Assembly: GCA_001939145.1 (NCBI GenBank) | Contig: LSRX01000666.1 | Location: 133,006-197,005 of the forward strand | Direction: 5' to 3' | DNA: 64,000 nucleotides | Origin: Symbiodinium microadriaticum | Lineage: Eukaryota > Sar > Dinophyceae > Suessiales > Symbiodiniaceae | Shown: piece by piece, positions 44,562-55,539 of the stretch | How positions within the stretch are numbered: the first letter of the stretch is position 1 | Layout of the letters: each line of letters starts with the position of its first letter | Translations under genes and position numbers: made by a program | Notes under the pieces: generated by a model | Seen by the model: only the letters and a program-made list of their open reading frames with translations | Told to the model about the DNA's origin: nothing | Database searches by the model: none

Positions 44562-45113
44562 ATGAAGACCCGTGAGCTAAAAGCCTTCTTGAAAAAGAAT
44601 GGCGTTTTCGTTGATGACTGCTTTGACATGGATTCGTTTCTCGGCAACTTTGTGTTCAGATCTCCGGTGTCAATGCTTCTTCAGCGGGAACCCGGGAGCC
44701 GGGCCGGCCGGGTCACGCCGGGGCCCCTGACCAAAGACATCTCAAAGCAATTTTGACGTCAGGCTGATCCAGCGTGCTTCGGCAACGGAGGAGGACTGGG
44801 CACGAAAAGACAAGGAAGAGAGGGTTGCTTCGCCGCTTGGTCTCATTGTGACGATTATTGGGCCGACGGGTTTGGGAGCAATTCAAAGCTTGGTCTGCTA
44901 TCTGCAAGTGTCAGACTCTAGAAGATCTTCACGAGTCGGCCGAACGACAACTAGCTCAGAGGGCTCCTGCTGGCATCCCGAAGGGCACCAGCTTCCGCCT
45001 CCGAAGTCGGCGATTCCTCCGGTCGTCCGGGAGCCAACGAGGTTGAGAAGGCATGGAAACGGTTGCTTGACAAGTTTCAGCACGGACGCAGACAATAGGA
45101 AAGCTTCTTGCGG
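44562..45113 (+). CDS. Possible SAP-like N-terminus and following exon(s)
   Basis: An ATG at 44562 begins MKTRELKAFLKKNGVFVDDC, which has the helix pattern of SAP-like or ARMET C-terminal segments (Lys-Glu-Leu-Lys-x-Phe-Leu-x4-Gly-Val). Further readings at about 44905-44975 (LEDLHESAERQLAQRAP) and 45029-45088 (ANEVEKAWKRLLDKFQHGRR) are in different frames and may be later exons. No join is proved. Confidence 0.35.
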
Positions 45114-45881
45114 TTCTAGAACTAGAAGTGTCGCGGGACCTTTGCTAGTGCAAGCGAGGACAGGTGGAATGCCGGCAGGGTGTGATGCCAGAACGTAAAG
45201 AGAACAAAGGAAATTCAAGAGAAACTGCGCATCGCCTGCAACTCGTGTTCTCAGCCTCGGTAGGCCAGAGTTTGAATGCCTCACACAGCACCTACACAAT
45301 TAGGATTGCGAGGAAAACAGGACAGAGAAGATAAAACGCATTGTCGAGCCACGCTTGTTTTGGGCAGGTGAGGCCAGGGCAAACTTTGGGGGCCTTTCAC
45401 CGTGGCCACAACACATGGGCGGCTTAGACTAAGTATTCTGTCAATGCCCCCGAACTCGTTGTGGATTTGAGATGCAAGGATCTCATGGGTCACCTTGGAA
45501 CGCTTAGGTGAGGGCCCATTCTCAGCATAGGCGTCCTTCTAAACCCTTACAGAGGCGAGCATCAGTCCAAACACTAGGAAGGCAAGTGAACTTCTGGACG
45601 AACAAGCCGGGTGTCTAGAATTCAAGGGTCTTGGAAATCCCGGCTTCTAACCTTCTTATCTTATGTGCTACTTGTAGTTTCTTAACCTGGGGCTGCATCT
45701 GCCATGTACTGTCTGCTTTCCGCATGCCGCGGCATCAGGGACCGTTTGCATCATTGAAATCTCCCACGTGCAAAGAATCAGAGAAAAGGGAACAGTCCGG
45801 CTCCGGACGAGTATGTTTTGCCACAGCCCCGCACAACGCCACACCCGGCAATTTGTGAATGTCCAGTAACCCGGCGGGGGT
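45114..45881. other. Intergenic; nothing supported
   Basis: No coding-like reading, repeat or RNA gene was recognised. Confidence 0.45.
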
Positions 45882-46097
45882 GTGTGCCGAAGGCTTTGCG
45901 AGGCCTGGCCGGGGCAATCACCTCGAGCACTTGGATTGCACGACATTGAAGCGAGAGCCGCAAGGGAGGGGAAAGTTGAGCACTCTCAGCAGCACCCAAG
46001 GTATTGGGGCCCACAGATGCCGACAAAACTGTGTCTCGATTGCTTATGCCTGCCCCCAAGAGGTATCAAGTGAAAGACCACCACTGTATGATTCAGG

Positions 46098-47160
46098 TCA
46101 TTCTTCTACACGGCTTCGGTGACCAAAACTCGCAGCCATGAGCTCAACTCTGCAATGGAAGATGGTGCCGCATCACGTGAAGCTAGAGAGTTCGAAGGTG
46201 TCGGCCGGTAACGCGATGCCTGTGAAGCATTCAAGGTTTCTGGCCGACACCTTTCAGCCGCTGCTGAACATACAAGGTCTTCGCTTGATTCTGCCACAGG
46301 CCCCTGAGGACGCACAGCTGAGCTTGTGTCACACCTTCTTTTTGCACGGGCGTCCATGGGCATGTAGAATTCACTGCAGGAAAACCTCCAGGGTCAACAA
46401 CTTCAGTCGTGGTTTTTGCCTATTAATGGGCAGTGGATCATTGACGACAAGGCTGGCGAAAGCCATCTGTGCCATGCTTGCTGGGCCTTTCCGTTTGGTT
46501 GCAGGTTGTCCAACCAGTGGCTGCCTACTTGCACGCGATGGTTCGGAGGGAGATTGCCCTCGGGGTCCGACATTCAAAACATGTGGAAAGGCACAGTCGT
46601 CCTTGAGCCGGTATATTTTCGCAAGAAGCAGTCGCAAGGTGCCGGCTCATCGAATTCTCATTGGCGGCTTTGCACAGGCACGAACCAGCAAAGCTCTGCT
46701 AGGTGTTGCTGAAGAGCAATTGCCAAAGCAGTCAGGGTGCTGGCTGCGCTCTACGCGCAGCCTTGAGCTTCCCAGATGCAGCCCTCGGCGGTGCCATCGT
46801 TCTGTCTGGATTCTTTGGTGCACCAGAAGTGTCCCGGCAAGCATCTTATCACGGCCTGTTCTTGCTGGAGCGCCGACAACAGCTTTGTTCTGTAGTCTCC
46901 TTTCCTTGCGTGAGGTGGGTCCCTTGGCGGCAGCAGTATATGGTTTCTGTATGTTCATGACATTCGGTGAGATATCCTGCTTCATCTTTGAAGAGCACAT
47001 TCAAGCTCCTAGTAGGCAGTCCCACCCGATGATGAATACAGTCTACACCATTTAGCCAGATAAACCCAGCACCTAGTGCTTCAGGCATTGCTCCCTCGAA
47101 TCAGCGTTTGCCGACGTTGATCTGCCACGGCAAGAGCGACGAAGTAGTTCCCTTCAGCGA
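46098..47160 (+). CDS. Acyl-protein thioesterase-like alpha/beta hydrolase, Ser replaced by Ala
   Basis: Exon readings in order: about 46098-46137 (VILLHGFGDQNSQ, the oxyanion-side HG motif), 46236-about 46325 (FLADTFQPLLNIQGLRLILP, then QAPEDA), about 46416-46450 (NGQWIIDDK), 46639-46677 (VPAHRILIGGFAQ), 46736-about 46840 (GAGCALRAALSFPDAALGGA, IVLSGFFGAPE) and about 47108-47158 (LPTLICHGKSDEVVPFSEG). The order matches the LYPLA/carboxylesterase family, which removes palmitate from proteins or cleaves lysolipids. The elbow normally reads GFSQG; here, across a GC-AG intron (46678-46735), it is GFAQG, with codon GCA at 46672-46674. The Asp of HGKSDEVVP is present and the catalytic His exon was not located. 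Without the nucleophile the product should be inactive or serve another role. A reading at 45900-46000 may be an earlier exon. Confidence 0.7.
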
Positions 47161-48147
47161 GGGCACCAGGCCAGGATCATGTAAGTTTAGAGGTTAAGAC
47201 ATCTTAGAGCCCTACGTATAAATTACATCCTTACAACTTACTTTTTAATCTACCCCAAACCCTACTCTAGCCAAAAAGGGTCTTTGGAACACTACAAGTG
47301 TTTAGTTTGCCACCGGTGCAACTGATAACATGTCTGACATAGGATGGCGAGTCTGCTGGACGAGCGCACTGGCAACGCGGTGCTCAAGGAGCCCTCCGTC
47401 TGAGAAGTATTGAAAAATTTGACAACACGAATTATGCACAATGATAATAATGGTAGTAGCACCATTAGGAGTATTCACAGTTTCACTGGTGCCCGCCATT
47501 GCCGGCCAGAGCCCGTGAGGTATGAGATGAAACATGGAATTGCCAGTGATGAGATGATAGACATCCTTGCATGTTGGCCGCAAGAAGCACATGTATTTTG
47601 CACAAGGGCGTGGATGTCGGTGTGCCTGTTGGGATTCGTGTGCATGTGTGTGTGCGTGCACACGTCCGTGTGTATGTATGTTCGTTCGTTGTTTGTTCTC
47701 AATAACCCTCGGGGGTTGGGTTCTCCTTCAGGTTTTCCAACCGCGTGCGCCACGATGCGGGGTTGCGGTGCGGGAGTGCAAGCGCTACGCCCTTCGGCGT
47801 CCAACGGGTCTGCGTGGGTGCGGCGCGCGGGGCCGATTCCCGTTCTGCTACTTGCTTACCCGAGCTCGGACTGAGCAGGGTGCAATGCCGGTTGTCAACA
47901 GCTTGTGTTGGACTTTTCCGGGCCACAAGGACTGTGAAGTTGTTCGGTTTTGAAGTTGGCCGGATCCAACCTTACTTGATACCACTTCCTCAGCGCCTTC
48001 TGCATAAACACGGGGCGCTTGCTTGATGAATTGACTGAAAATCCTGCTTTTGTCCAGGCTGGAGTCTAGGCCGTTTTGGCTTTTCAACAGGTTGGAGAAT
48101 GCGTGTATTTCAGTCAAGCAGGCTCACTCGTGTGGGCTTAAATGCAG
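47161..48147. other. Intergenic; nothing assigned
   Basis: AT-rich to about 47300, then short open frames. A GC-rich plus-strand reading at 47720-47870 (RCGVAVRECKRYALRRPTGL) has an unclear origin, perhaps repeat-derived. Confidence 0.4.
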
Positions 48148-48694
48148 CCTCGGTCTATCAAAATTGCCGAGGAGTTCGTTCAGGACAAGATGTCCAAGGT
48201 TCCAGCGGATCCTCTTGCCTTTGATCCAGCTACCTGGAATCAATAGTGCAGTTCTGCTCTTCACCACGCAATGAAAGACCAGAATCAGGCAAATCTGACG
48301 CCTGAACCGCCGCCCACGCCAAGCGCCCCTGCGCCGACACCACGTGCTGCAGAAGAAGCCGGCGGAATTCCGACCATGGTCCTGCGACTTGAGTAGGGGC
48401 TGGGACTCGAACTTGTGTTGCGGGCTCTCAGTACATGAGCAGAACCAAGGACCCACAGGTTACACTCCAGTTGCTCAACGACCAGGAGATTGCAGATGCC
48501 GCCAAAGATCCGGAGGGCATGGCCATCATTCAAGATGTCACGCGGTTGCAGCCTGGCTCATTCCTCGAATCTGTGGATTGCAGGGGGCTCTCCCGGCTGA
48601 GGTCATCATGAATCCTTCCAATCTGGAGCTGCACAAGCAGAACCCAAGGGTTGCAAAACTGGTTGCCAAGTTGGAGTCGTGGCCGCATGCCGTG
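48148..48694 (+). CDS. STI1-domain cochaperone (Hip/Hop or TIC40-like)
   Basis: Exons: 48148-48243 (IKIAEEFVQDKMSKVPADPL), about 48271-48393 (Pro/Ala-rich linker, LTPEPPPTPSAPAPTP), 48459-48536 (QLLNDQEIADAAKDPEGMAI, then IQD) and 48602-about 48694 (VIMNPSNLELHKQNPRVAKL). The last two join across a GT-AG intron (48537-48601) to give the repeating Asp-Pro/Asn-Pro helices of the STI1 domain as in Hsc70-interacting protein and in plastid TIC40, where it follows the DPEV...QD...NPxNxxxxxxNP order. Such domains bind Hsp70/Hsp90 clients. The family member cannot be settled, because TPR motifs (Hip/Hop) or a membrane segment (TIC40) were not found upstream. Confidence 0.65.
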
Positions 48695-48959
48695 ACATGC
48701 TCTTACCCATGCATGCAGTGCCCTCGGGTTCAAATTAAATATGACAAAGCTTCCTGACTGGCGAAGCTCGGCGAGCAGCAGCATCTGCACGTGACACAGG
48801 GAGGGAGGAAGGAAGACCCACTGGCTGTCAAACCGTACATGCTCCTAGCCCAACGGCCTCCTGCATCGCTGAGACCCCTTTCGTTGAAGTTGAGCTCTCT
48901 GTCCTCGTCGGTCAGGGAAGGCTCTCCTGGCACTGCGAGACGCGCAGCACCATCCCTTC

Positions 48960-49340
48960 TCGCCAAAACCTGAAGAATCGCAGCACTCAAGATCCGAATG
49001 CCTCGCCAGCCAGCAGCCGAGACTGGCAGTCAGAAGAAGAGCACGACAATGCACGACACATGAAGAGGCAGGTTTCGGACAGATTATGGATTGTCAGTTA
49101 TGCGAAACCAACAGGAATGGTGGGAGGCCGCGTGCATCGTTGGGTTGCGGGTGCGACCGGTAGCTGGTGTAACTCCCTACAGGTTCGCAGGTGGTGTCAG
49201 GAAATTGTGCCGGCAGACAGGTTTGGGGCTTTCACGCATGGGTTGCTTGAGAGATAGATGACAACAAGGTGGTTCGTGTGGATGATGTTCTCGAGCTATT
49301 TACAGGCTTGGGTTGTGACGCGCCCTCGCGCCACAGCAGG
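48960..49340 (+). CDS. Hypothetical exons downstream of the STI1 gene
   Basis: Readings at about 48975-49115 (DPNASPASSRDWQSEEEHDN, then RQVSDRLWIVSYAKP) and about 49257-49320 (DDNKVVRVDDVLELFTGLG) look coding. They may be separate exons of one gene. No family is recognised. Confidence 0.3.
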
Positions 49341-50089
49341 AACAAACACGGATTGGTGTGGGACGGAAATGCCCTGCCCGGTGCACGGCACAGCACGGTG
49401 GTTTCCGATTTTTCTCTCGACCTGTGAAGCGGTCCGAAAATATCAACTGTAGCACATGCTGACCAGATGTCAAATCGACTTCCCACTTCGCCCTTCATCT
49501 TGCATCCTGTCATGAAAGTTTCTCAATTGAGGAGAAGATCTTGGCGGGAGGCCCTGCCGCTTGAACAATTCCGGCAAAAGCGAGTGCGGATGCTTCTGTT
49601 TCAGGTGGGTCTTGTGCCAGTGAGCCTTCTAGCGCCATCCTCCTGTGCACACAACTCCCACTCCCGATCAGAGCACAAACCGCAGTTTTACACGGTAGAA
49701 CGGACTTTTCAACAACTGCTCGACATTTGCAGTGCAACATGTCATCGAAGAGGTAAACAGCAAGCGATAGAAGTACACACGCCGAGCCCGAAAACTCTTA
49801 GAGTTCCGGAATCGCGTTCAGCTTGCACAAAGCCACTGCGCAGAGCCCTTAACTGGCAAGATGCGATTGAGGGTCGGGCCACATGCTTCACAGACCATGC
49901 CTGTCGTGAGTTCACCAGGCCACTGCTTGTCCCAACAACCACATCGTAAGAGTCATGCAAATTCGGCCACCGGTTGAGCATGAACATTATTCGCATGAAC
50001 TCGATCCCGCCCTTCGGCCCACAATGCATCCGGGCACACCGCTGTGATGCCTCCAGCGATTCAGAGCATGGATTTGGGCAACTCGTAGA
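49341..50089. other. Unassigned; open frame without a domain
   Basis: A 160-residue plus-strand frame (49467-49949) and an overlapping minus-strand one have no recognisable content. I do not call either as a gene. Confidence 0.35.
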
Positions 50090-50446
50090 ATGTCAGCAAA
50101 CCTGTCTCACGAAGAGATACTTGATAACCCATGCACCAAAGCCATGTATACATGTTTACACACGACGAGATTCGGTACAGCTGACCGAACTGACGTGCAT
50201 ATTCTTCGAAGGATCTTTAGAGCTAATGTCGCCACTGGCCAAGCCATGTCGGACCGACAACGCAACTACCCCCGTGGTTCGTCGGGAGGAGTAGTGGCCC
50301 AAGCTGTCCAGGAGAAACACCACAGGTTTCAGCTCCGGGGTGGGCGCACATGTCAAGACATAGATCGTTGCTCTCCGGATGTTGATGAAGGTCCTTCGTC
50401 CCGGAGCCCACGTCATCATCCATGGAATCCGAGTGGCTTGTCTTAG
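50090..50446 (+). CDS. Hypothetical 118-residue frame
   Basis: It starts with ATG and reads sensibly (MSANLSHEEILDNPCTKAMY, VHILRRIFRANVATGQAMSD). No domain, signal peptide or membrane segment is evident. It could be a small single-exon gene or chance. Confidence 0.3.
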   Translation: MSANLSHEEILDNPCTKAMYTCLHTTRFGTADRTDVHILRRIFRANVATGQAMSDRQRNYPRGSSGGVVAQAVQEKHHRFQLRGGRTCQDIDRCSPDVDEGPSSRSPRHHPWNPSGLS

Positions 50447-52439
50447 AAGCTTGTTTATTCGTAAAGTGCCACCTCAAGTGGAAGGGACATTCTGCAGGGC
50501 ACAGAACATTCATGGTGGGTTTTGATTTTGCCGACATGAGTCCTAGCTCAAGTTTGAGACGGAGAGAAGCTGCATGAATCTGCATGATGCGGCAGGAGGG
50601 TTCGTCTCCAAAAGTTGACGGGCTACAATCTTCTCGTAGCTGCCGTAGCTATGCATAGGGACCCTTCCTTGTTGCCGTGGTTATTAATGCAGCAGCCACC
50701 CTTTACACGTGGCTGTTCTTCGGGCATCTTATTGAAGTGATGTTCCCGAAAATTGGATTCAGCTGTTGCCTGCCGTGATGCTGGAGGCATTCACACACCT
50801 AGTACACTCTCTGCATTTACGAAAGACCCTGCATAGCTGCCGAGCCTAAAGCCTTCCTAAAGGCCAGGTCAGCTAGATTCCCCCAGAAAGGAGCGAGGTC
50901 GACAGGCAACTGATTCGAAGCAGAGTTGATCATACCGCGCGCCTGAAGCCCTTTCAGCTTCCCCAGCAGTTGTTGTCTGTATTTTCCACAGACTGCCCAG
51001 TCCGTCCGCGAGCTGAATGGTCAAGAAGGCACTTGCTTGGCTTGGTTGCCCGAGAGCCCTGTCTTCTATCGATTTGGTAAGTGGGTAGGCAAAGGTTGTT
51101 ATAGCTTGCTTCATAAACTTGTGAAAAGTTTATCTACAATCAATATCTATATCTATATATATATATATACATAAGTCCGATACCTCAAGGGTCTATTTGA
51201 CCTGCTTTTGATATATACAATGTCAAAAGCCCAGCCAAATAGTACATGGCGAAGTGGTGCATTGCACAAACCGAATCCAAAAAGTTTTGGACCGACAGTG
51301 ATATATTGTTTAATATCGAATTTTCACATCTTTCAGAAGCTTGGCCTGGTGAACGACATCCATACTTGAGGTGTCAAGTATCTTGTATGATATCCCGTTC
51401 GGTGCCTTTCATGTAACCGGAAATGGATGGTTAGCATTGATCGAATCACAAGCAAGCGGGCGGGTACAGTATGTTATCTAATGGCTTGATGATGACCATT
51501 ATGGTCATACATAGTATTCTTGGATGTTGCTGTTGATGTTGTGTTCGTATGTGAAGTAGTACTTTCCTTAAGCGTTTATTGGTTGTTGTCTTGCGCCGCT
51601 TGTTGCATGTGTTGTTTACAACATTTGTAACTGAAGCTGTACATATTCTATGTTTCTGTGTCTGTTGGTCGTTGTCGTTCCTTTGGTGCGACTACACTGA
51701 GTACACTTCCAGCCAATCATCCAACTGTAACATCAGCTCCAAACCCTCCAGCCCGTTTACAAGCACTGTGACCAACAACAGTAGCAACAACATCAACAAT
51801 AGCAGGAACAACAACAACGCGCAATCAGTGCAACTAGCAGCAGTCATCCTCTCAGTGTTGGTGATAATACTGAGCAAAATCATACGAGCAATATGAACAA
51901 CCGTATACTTGAGCAAGCAGTGACCGTCAGTATCATAACAACCACTTTCTGGGCATGAATGCTGATGATAATGTATCACTAGTCAGTAATAGTTATACTA
52001 CGTCCAGTTGTTTTCCTTGGCGCCTGTGCGTTTCCAGCCGTTTCAGCCCCAACAGCAACTCTAAACCCCAGGCCCTTTGTAAGCCCGGCTGTCACCAACA
52101 CCAACGACAACAACAACAAGAACAACAACAGCAACAACCGCAGAAACAAATGATGAATGTGGTAAAGACGAGTACGAGAGGAGAAGATTCGAAGATTGAC
52201 AGGCTAGTTTTGTTTGGGGGAAGACGGGGAGGCATATCATAGAGATCAAAGGAAGGGGAGGGAGTATGATAATCTTCAATCGCAAGCAGTGATCCCCTCC
52301 TCTCTTTTGGTGTTCATGCTCTTGAAGCCGTCAATCGCAAGCGTACCCTCTTATCTGTTCTTGTAGTCTATGTTTTTAATGTCAGTCGGACTTTACTTTT
52401 CAGCAACATCAACACCAACATCAACATGTTTTCATTCAC
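50447..52439. other. AT-rich intergenic DNA
   Basis: TA microsatellites near 51143-51170 and CAA/ACA-rich stretches at about 51770-51830 and 52095-52145 dominate. The CAA tracts make Asn- or Gln-rich open frames on the plus strand that I regard as non-coding. Confidence 0.6.
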
Positions 52440-52754
52440 ATGCAGCGGGAGGATGCTCGCGACTTGGTGAAATTCTTCCTCGCTTTGCGGGTGTCTGACC
52501 TCCGACTGGCTCGAGACGGTCCTTCTCTCTGCTCGTTGGACGCAGCTTCCTTTCACAAAGTGAGCATAGATCTTACTTGGGGAGTAGCTCCACTCATAAT
52601 CGAACGCACACGTTCTCGCTCGTTCTGGAGAGCAACTCTTCCAGACACAGCCCACTGCAGGCCGCGCCGCAGCCCTGCACCTGCATGCGTCCCGTCCCGC
52701 AGAACAGCAGACTACGGGCCGTTGGATTTCTATGTTAGTTGGGGACCTGTATGA
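52440..52754 (+). CDS. Hypothetical exon
   Basis: The frame begins MQREDARDLVKFFLALRVSD and stays open for 104 codons, but only the first 35 look protein-like. No domain is recognised. Confidence 0.25.
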   Translation: MQREDARDLVKFFLALRVSDLRLARDGPSLCSLDAASFHKVSIDLTWGVAPLIIERTRSRSFWRATLPDTAHCRPRRSPAPACVPSRRTADYGPLDFYVSWGPV

Positions 52755-53700
52755 TACTGCAGTAACGGAGAGCGTTCCTTGCTGCAGGGCTTCTCTCTCA
52801 TCACTCCATGTCGGTATGCATGTGTCACAGGGCGGGGTGTGCCTCAAAGTTGCACCTGCGCTTCCCCCGTTCTGCAACGCGGCGAGAAAGCCAGTATGCC
52901 TGCTAGGGCGGATACAAGACTGTCATGATGGGGGCGCTTAGTGCGGGGGAGACGAGAGGTGTCCAGTTATTTTGTCAGAAGAGATTGGAGCGCTGCGGCT
53001 AGCACTCATTTTGCCCTGGCTGCGGCTGCATCGGAAGATTGGCTTTGTCCTGAATCCTTTCATGTACGGTATGCAGGATCTGTGCTAACGACCAACTCCA
53101 CATTAAACTCCAACCTATTATTGGGAAGTGAAACACGTAGCAGCTGATCCCGGTGGCATATCTGTGGGCGTCGTGCCCGCTCCAGTTGTAGCAGTGGTGT
53201 CTCCCAAGCACTGGTCGTGACCGCTGTCACTCCCATGGTCATAGTCCCTGGAAACTTCCTGTGCCAGCCAGAGTTGCGAGAGCGCTCTGGCATGACCCAG
53301 ACAGAGAGGCCTGGGCCGGAGATGAACCTTCAATTAAGGGCTGGGAGAAAGCTGCGGTGGTAATCCGGAAACTGTCACTGCAGAGTCGCATGAAGACAGG
53401 AGTGCCACTTCCGTGTTGAACGGGATCTGATCACGTGGGCTAAAGAAAGGCCCGCCTCCTTGCGTCTTGATGACGTTGAGTCTCACGAGAACCTGCAAGT
53501 AAGTAGACACGGCTTTGGCGCAACACTCTCTCACCTGAGGGTGCTTGTTAGATGCGAGGGGTGAAATGAGATCAGCAGCTCCCTGGGGGATGATTGCCAC
53601 AGGTTCTGGGGTGTAGCCAGAACGTGAGGAGATACTTCCAGGGCAAAATAAAGCCGAGGAGAACTCCTCTGAGAGGGGTTCAACATACGTCGTCTTTGAC
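52755..53700. other. Intergenic; nothing supported
   Basis: Short open frames on both strands, none with recognisable content. Confidence 0.45.
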
Positions 53701-54440
53701 GAAATGAAAAACTATGCTGGGAGAGGTTGTCCGGTGTCCATCCCTATCATACAACTTGCCTGTTTTGAAGCTTTGAAAGGAAACAACACAGCCAAGCGGA
53801 ACAGCGTCCGGGGCCAAGGTGAGAAGGTGACTCCAGCTGCAACTGCTTTGCTGGTGCTCACCCTTGCAAGCATAGTGCTGTTCTCTTGGGCTCCACATTC
53901 CCTCGCACCTCCTCCGAAAAGAAGTGGAAGTGCTGTCGCCCTTCAGAGCCCTTCTTCGAGCCCTTACCGGGACCTGGGCGACCAGGCAGAAGCCCATGCT
54001 CCCTGATGGAGTCATATAGACACCAAGCAGTGCCATCGCAGATCATTTCGGGGAGTGACTCTTCCGAGGGCTTTTCGAGAAGATCGACCGTGCCCACTTC
54101 ATTCCGTTAGTGGCCCTGCACTGCTCGTATAAATGTGCAGCCCACTGCCTCGCTAAATTCATAGCGCTGCTTCCCATTGCGGAGAACCACCTCCAGCAGA
54201 TGTTGCCGCTTGCTCAAGTACTCGAGGCCACTCTAGCACATCGATCAGGCGAGCCCAGCCTGCCCCATCAACCGACAAAGGAGGCGCATCTCCGTGCCGC
54301 AGGCAGGATGCTAGTGCTTTTGAGGTGGACTTTGAGGTGGCCACCGAGAAATACCACCCCCTTCGTCTTCTTGTCATTCTTCGTGTTGGTGAAGCTGGGT
54401 GGAGCTGGGTGGAGCTGCTGAGGAGGATGCTGCAGAGCAA
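53701..54440 (-). pseudogene. TRPT1: tRNA 2'-phosphotransferase (Tpt1/KptA) pseudogene
   Basis: On the minus strand, from high to low coordinates, the Tpt1 motifs appear in order. KALASCLRHGDAP (the LRH core) and VDGAGWARLIDVLEW lie at about 54325-54205. In another frame come SKRQHLLEVVLRNGKQRYEF and then CTFIRAVQGH (about 54215-54112), matching the RANQGHS core. Then EVGTVDLLEKPSEE, MICDGTAW and RQHFHFFSEE (HxH element) follow to about 53909, with no intron needed. A last frame has RVSTSKAVAAGVTF (about 53860-53815). The copy is broken. A frameshift falls near 54215. The Ser codon after RAVQGH is TAA (54109-54111 on the plus strand). RANQ reads RAVQ and HGT reads DGT. A second frameshift follows RQHFHF. 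Tpt1 removes the 2'-phosphate left by tRNA splicing. The intron-free decayed copy suggests a retropseudogene. Confidence 0.75.
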
Positions 54441-54529
54441 GATGGGATGTCGTTTGGCTCCGGGTTAGCAACTCCTCCCAGCTGGGATCCCGAGAAAGTG
54501 TTAGGGGTGGTGGGTGGGGGGAGAAAAAT
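54441..54529. other. Short spacer
   Basis: G-rich spacer (GTGGTGGGTGGGGGG near 54505-54520) between the pseudogene and the inverted-repeat array. Confidence 0.4.
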
Positions 54530-54800
54530 TGAAAACCCTCACCATTTCAAGAATTGAAATAATTGAAATCGGACCGATCTCAAGTATTTCAGAAATTTGG
54601 TGTTTTAGGAAATCGGAACTGTCGTTCTTGAGATCATGGATTTACCAGGCATTTTCAAAAATAGAAATACTTGAAATCAACCCGATTTCGAGTATTTCAA
54701 TTCGCGCCTTGGTTGTTGAGATCAAGGATTTCCCAACCGTTTCAATTCTTCAAACAATTCAAATCGGGCCGATTTCAGCTTTGTTAACCGAGAGTTGTTC
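54530..54800. repeat. Inverted-repeat array, left block
   Basis: Three copies of a palindrome close to TTGAAATCGGNCCGATTTCAA lie at about 54563, 54670 and 54757, separated by related TTCAA/TTGAA-rich spacers. Several shorter TTTCAAN(3-5)TTGAAA arms surround them. The plus-strand open frame across the block (54514-54909) encodes Ile/Ser-rich repeats and is not considered a gene. Confidence 0.75.
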
Positions 54801-55539
54801 TAAACCCACTGCTCTTGACCGTAGACTAACAGCGCACTTTAATATTTTGATTCAGGTTTTGGGCTTGCTCCAAACACGGCACGGCGCAAGGGCGAGCGCA
54901 AGGGAATAAGCAGTGCATAAGCTACCTAGGTTAAGATGGTCTACTTGGTGTAGAGTCCGTTGCCGTACAAGCCTTCGGTTATAAGCTCACCTACACTCGT
55001 GCAGCTGTTGCAATCAAGCACAGGGACTTCATGAGCAGCATAGTCATGGCACGGTTCGAGCCGTCAACGCCGCCGCCCCGCATTTGCCATGTGGGCACGT
55101 GTCGTTCTGATACGGGACATCCGCCCAAGCAAAACCCAAGCTCCGCGAAAGGTCGGCTCAAGGTGGGCCCCCCCCTTGTGAGCCATGGCCCAAACCGACC
55201 TCCAAACTGTTTTTGTTCTTGTCTCTGTACCACTTCCACGACATCTTACCCCCAACCTTTGAAAGCGTATTCCAGCGATTCTGGGTCTCTTGTTGGAAAG
55301 CCTCTGGGTTGCGACTTGGTTTGTGAGACGAGGTTCTGCCACAAGCAATGTTCCGTAGTAAGTCAGACATTATGATTGACTGTTGCGCATGTTGGGTCAA
55401 GCTTCTTGTTGGCACTTGGCTTGTAAAGGCTTCAAGCTAGGAATGTGTTTAAAGCTGTGTGAGCGCGCAAGGGCGAAGCGCAAGCGGATTTTCGAGTTAT
55501 AGGCTGCAACCATAGAAAAAAACCAACCCCCAGCTAGTT
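54801..55539. other. Spacer between repeat blocks; weak minus-strand frames
   Basis: The phrase GCGCAAGGGCGA-GCGCAAG occurs at about 54887 and, with one extra base, at 55460, so both repeat blocks have it beside them. Minus-strand frames at 55415-55158 (FQQETQNRWNTLSKVGGKMS, then WKWYRDKNKNS) look partly coding, but no family is recognised. Confidence 0.35.

Noticed and set aside
51579..51896. Asn-rich open frame on the plus strand
   Set aside because: Its length comes from a CAA/AAC-rich low-complexity tract in AT-rich intergenic DNA.
53941..53973. A 33-base GT-AG intron within the tRNA phosphotransferase copy
   Set aside because: It is too short for splicing and reads through in frame (11 codons), so it is more likely part of the coding sequence of the pseudogene.
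55045..55065. GGTTCGAGCCG resembling a tRNA B box
   Set aside because: The flanking bases do not form a T-arm stem, and no acceptor, D or anticodon arms could be found around it.
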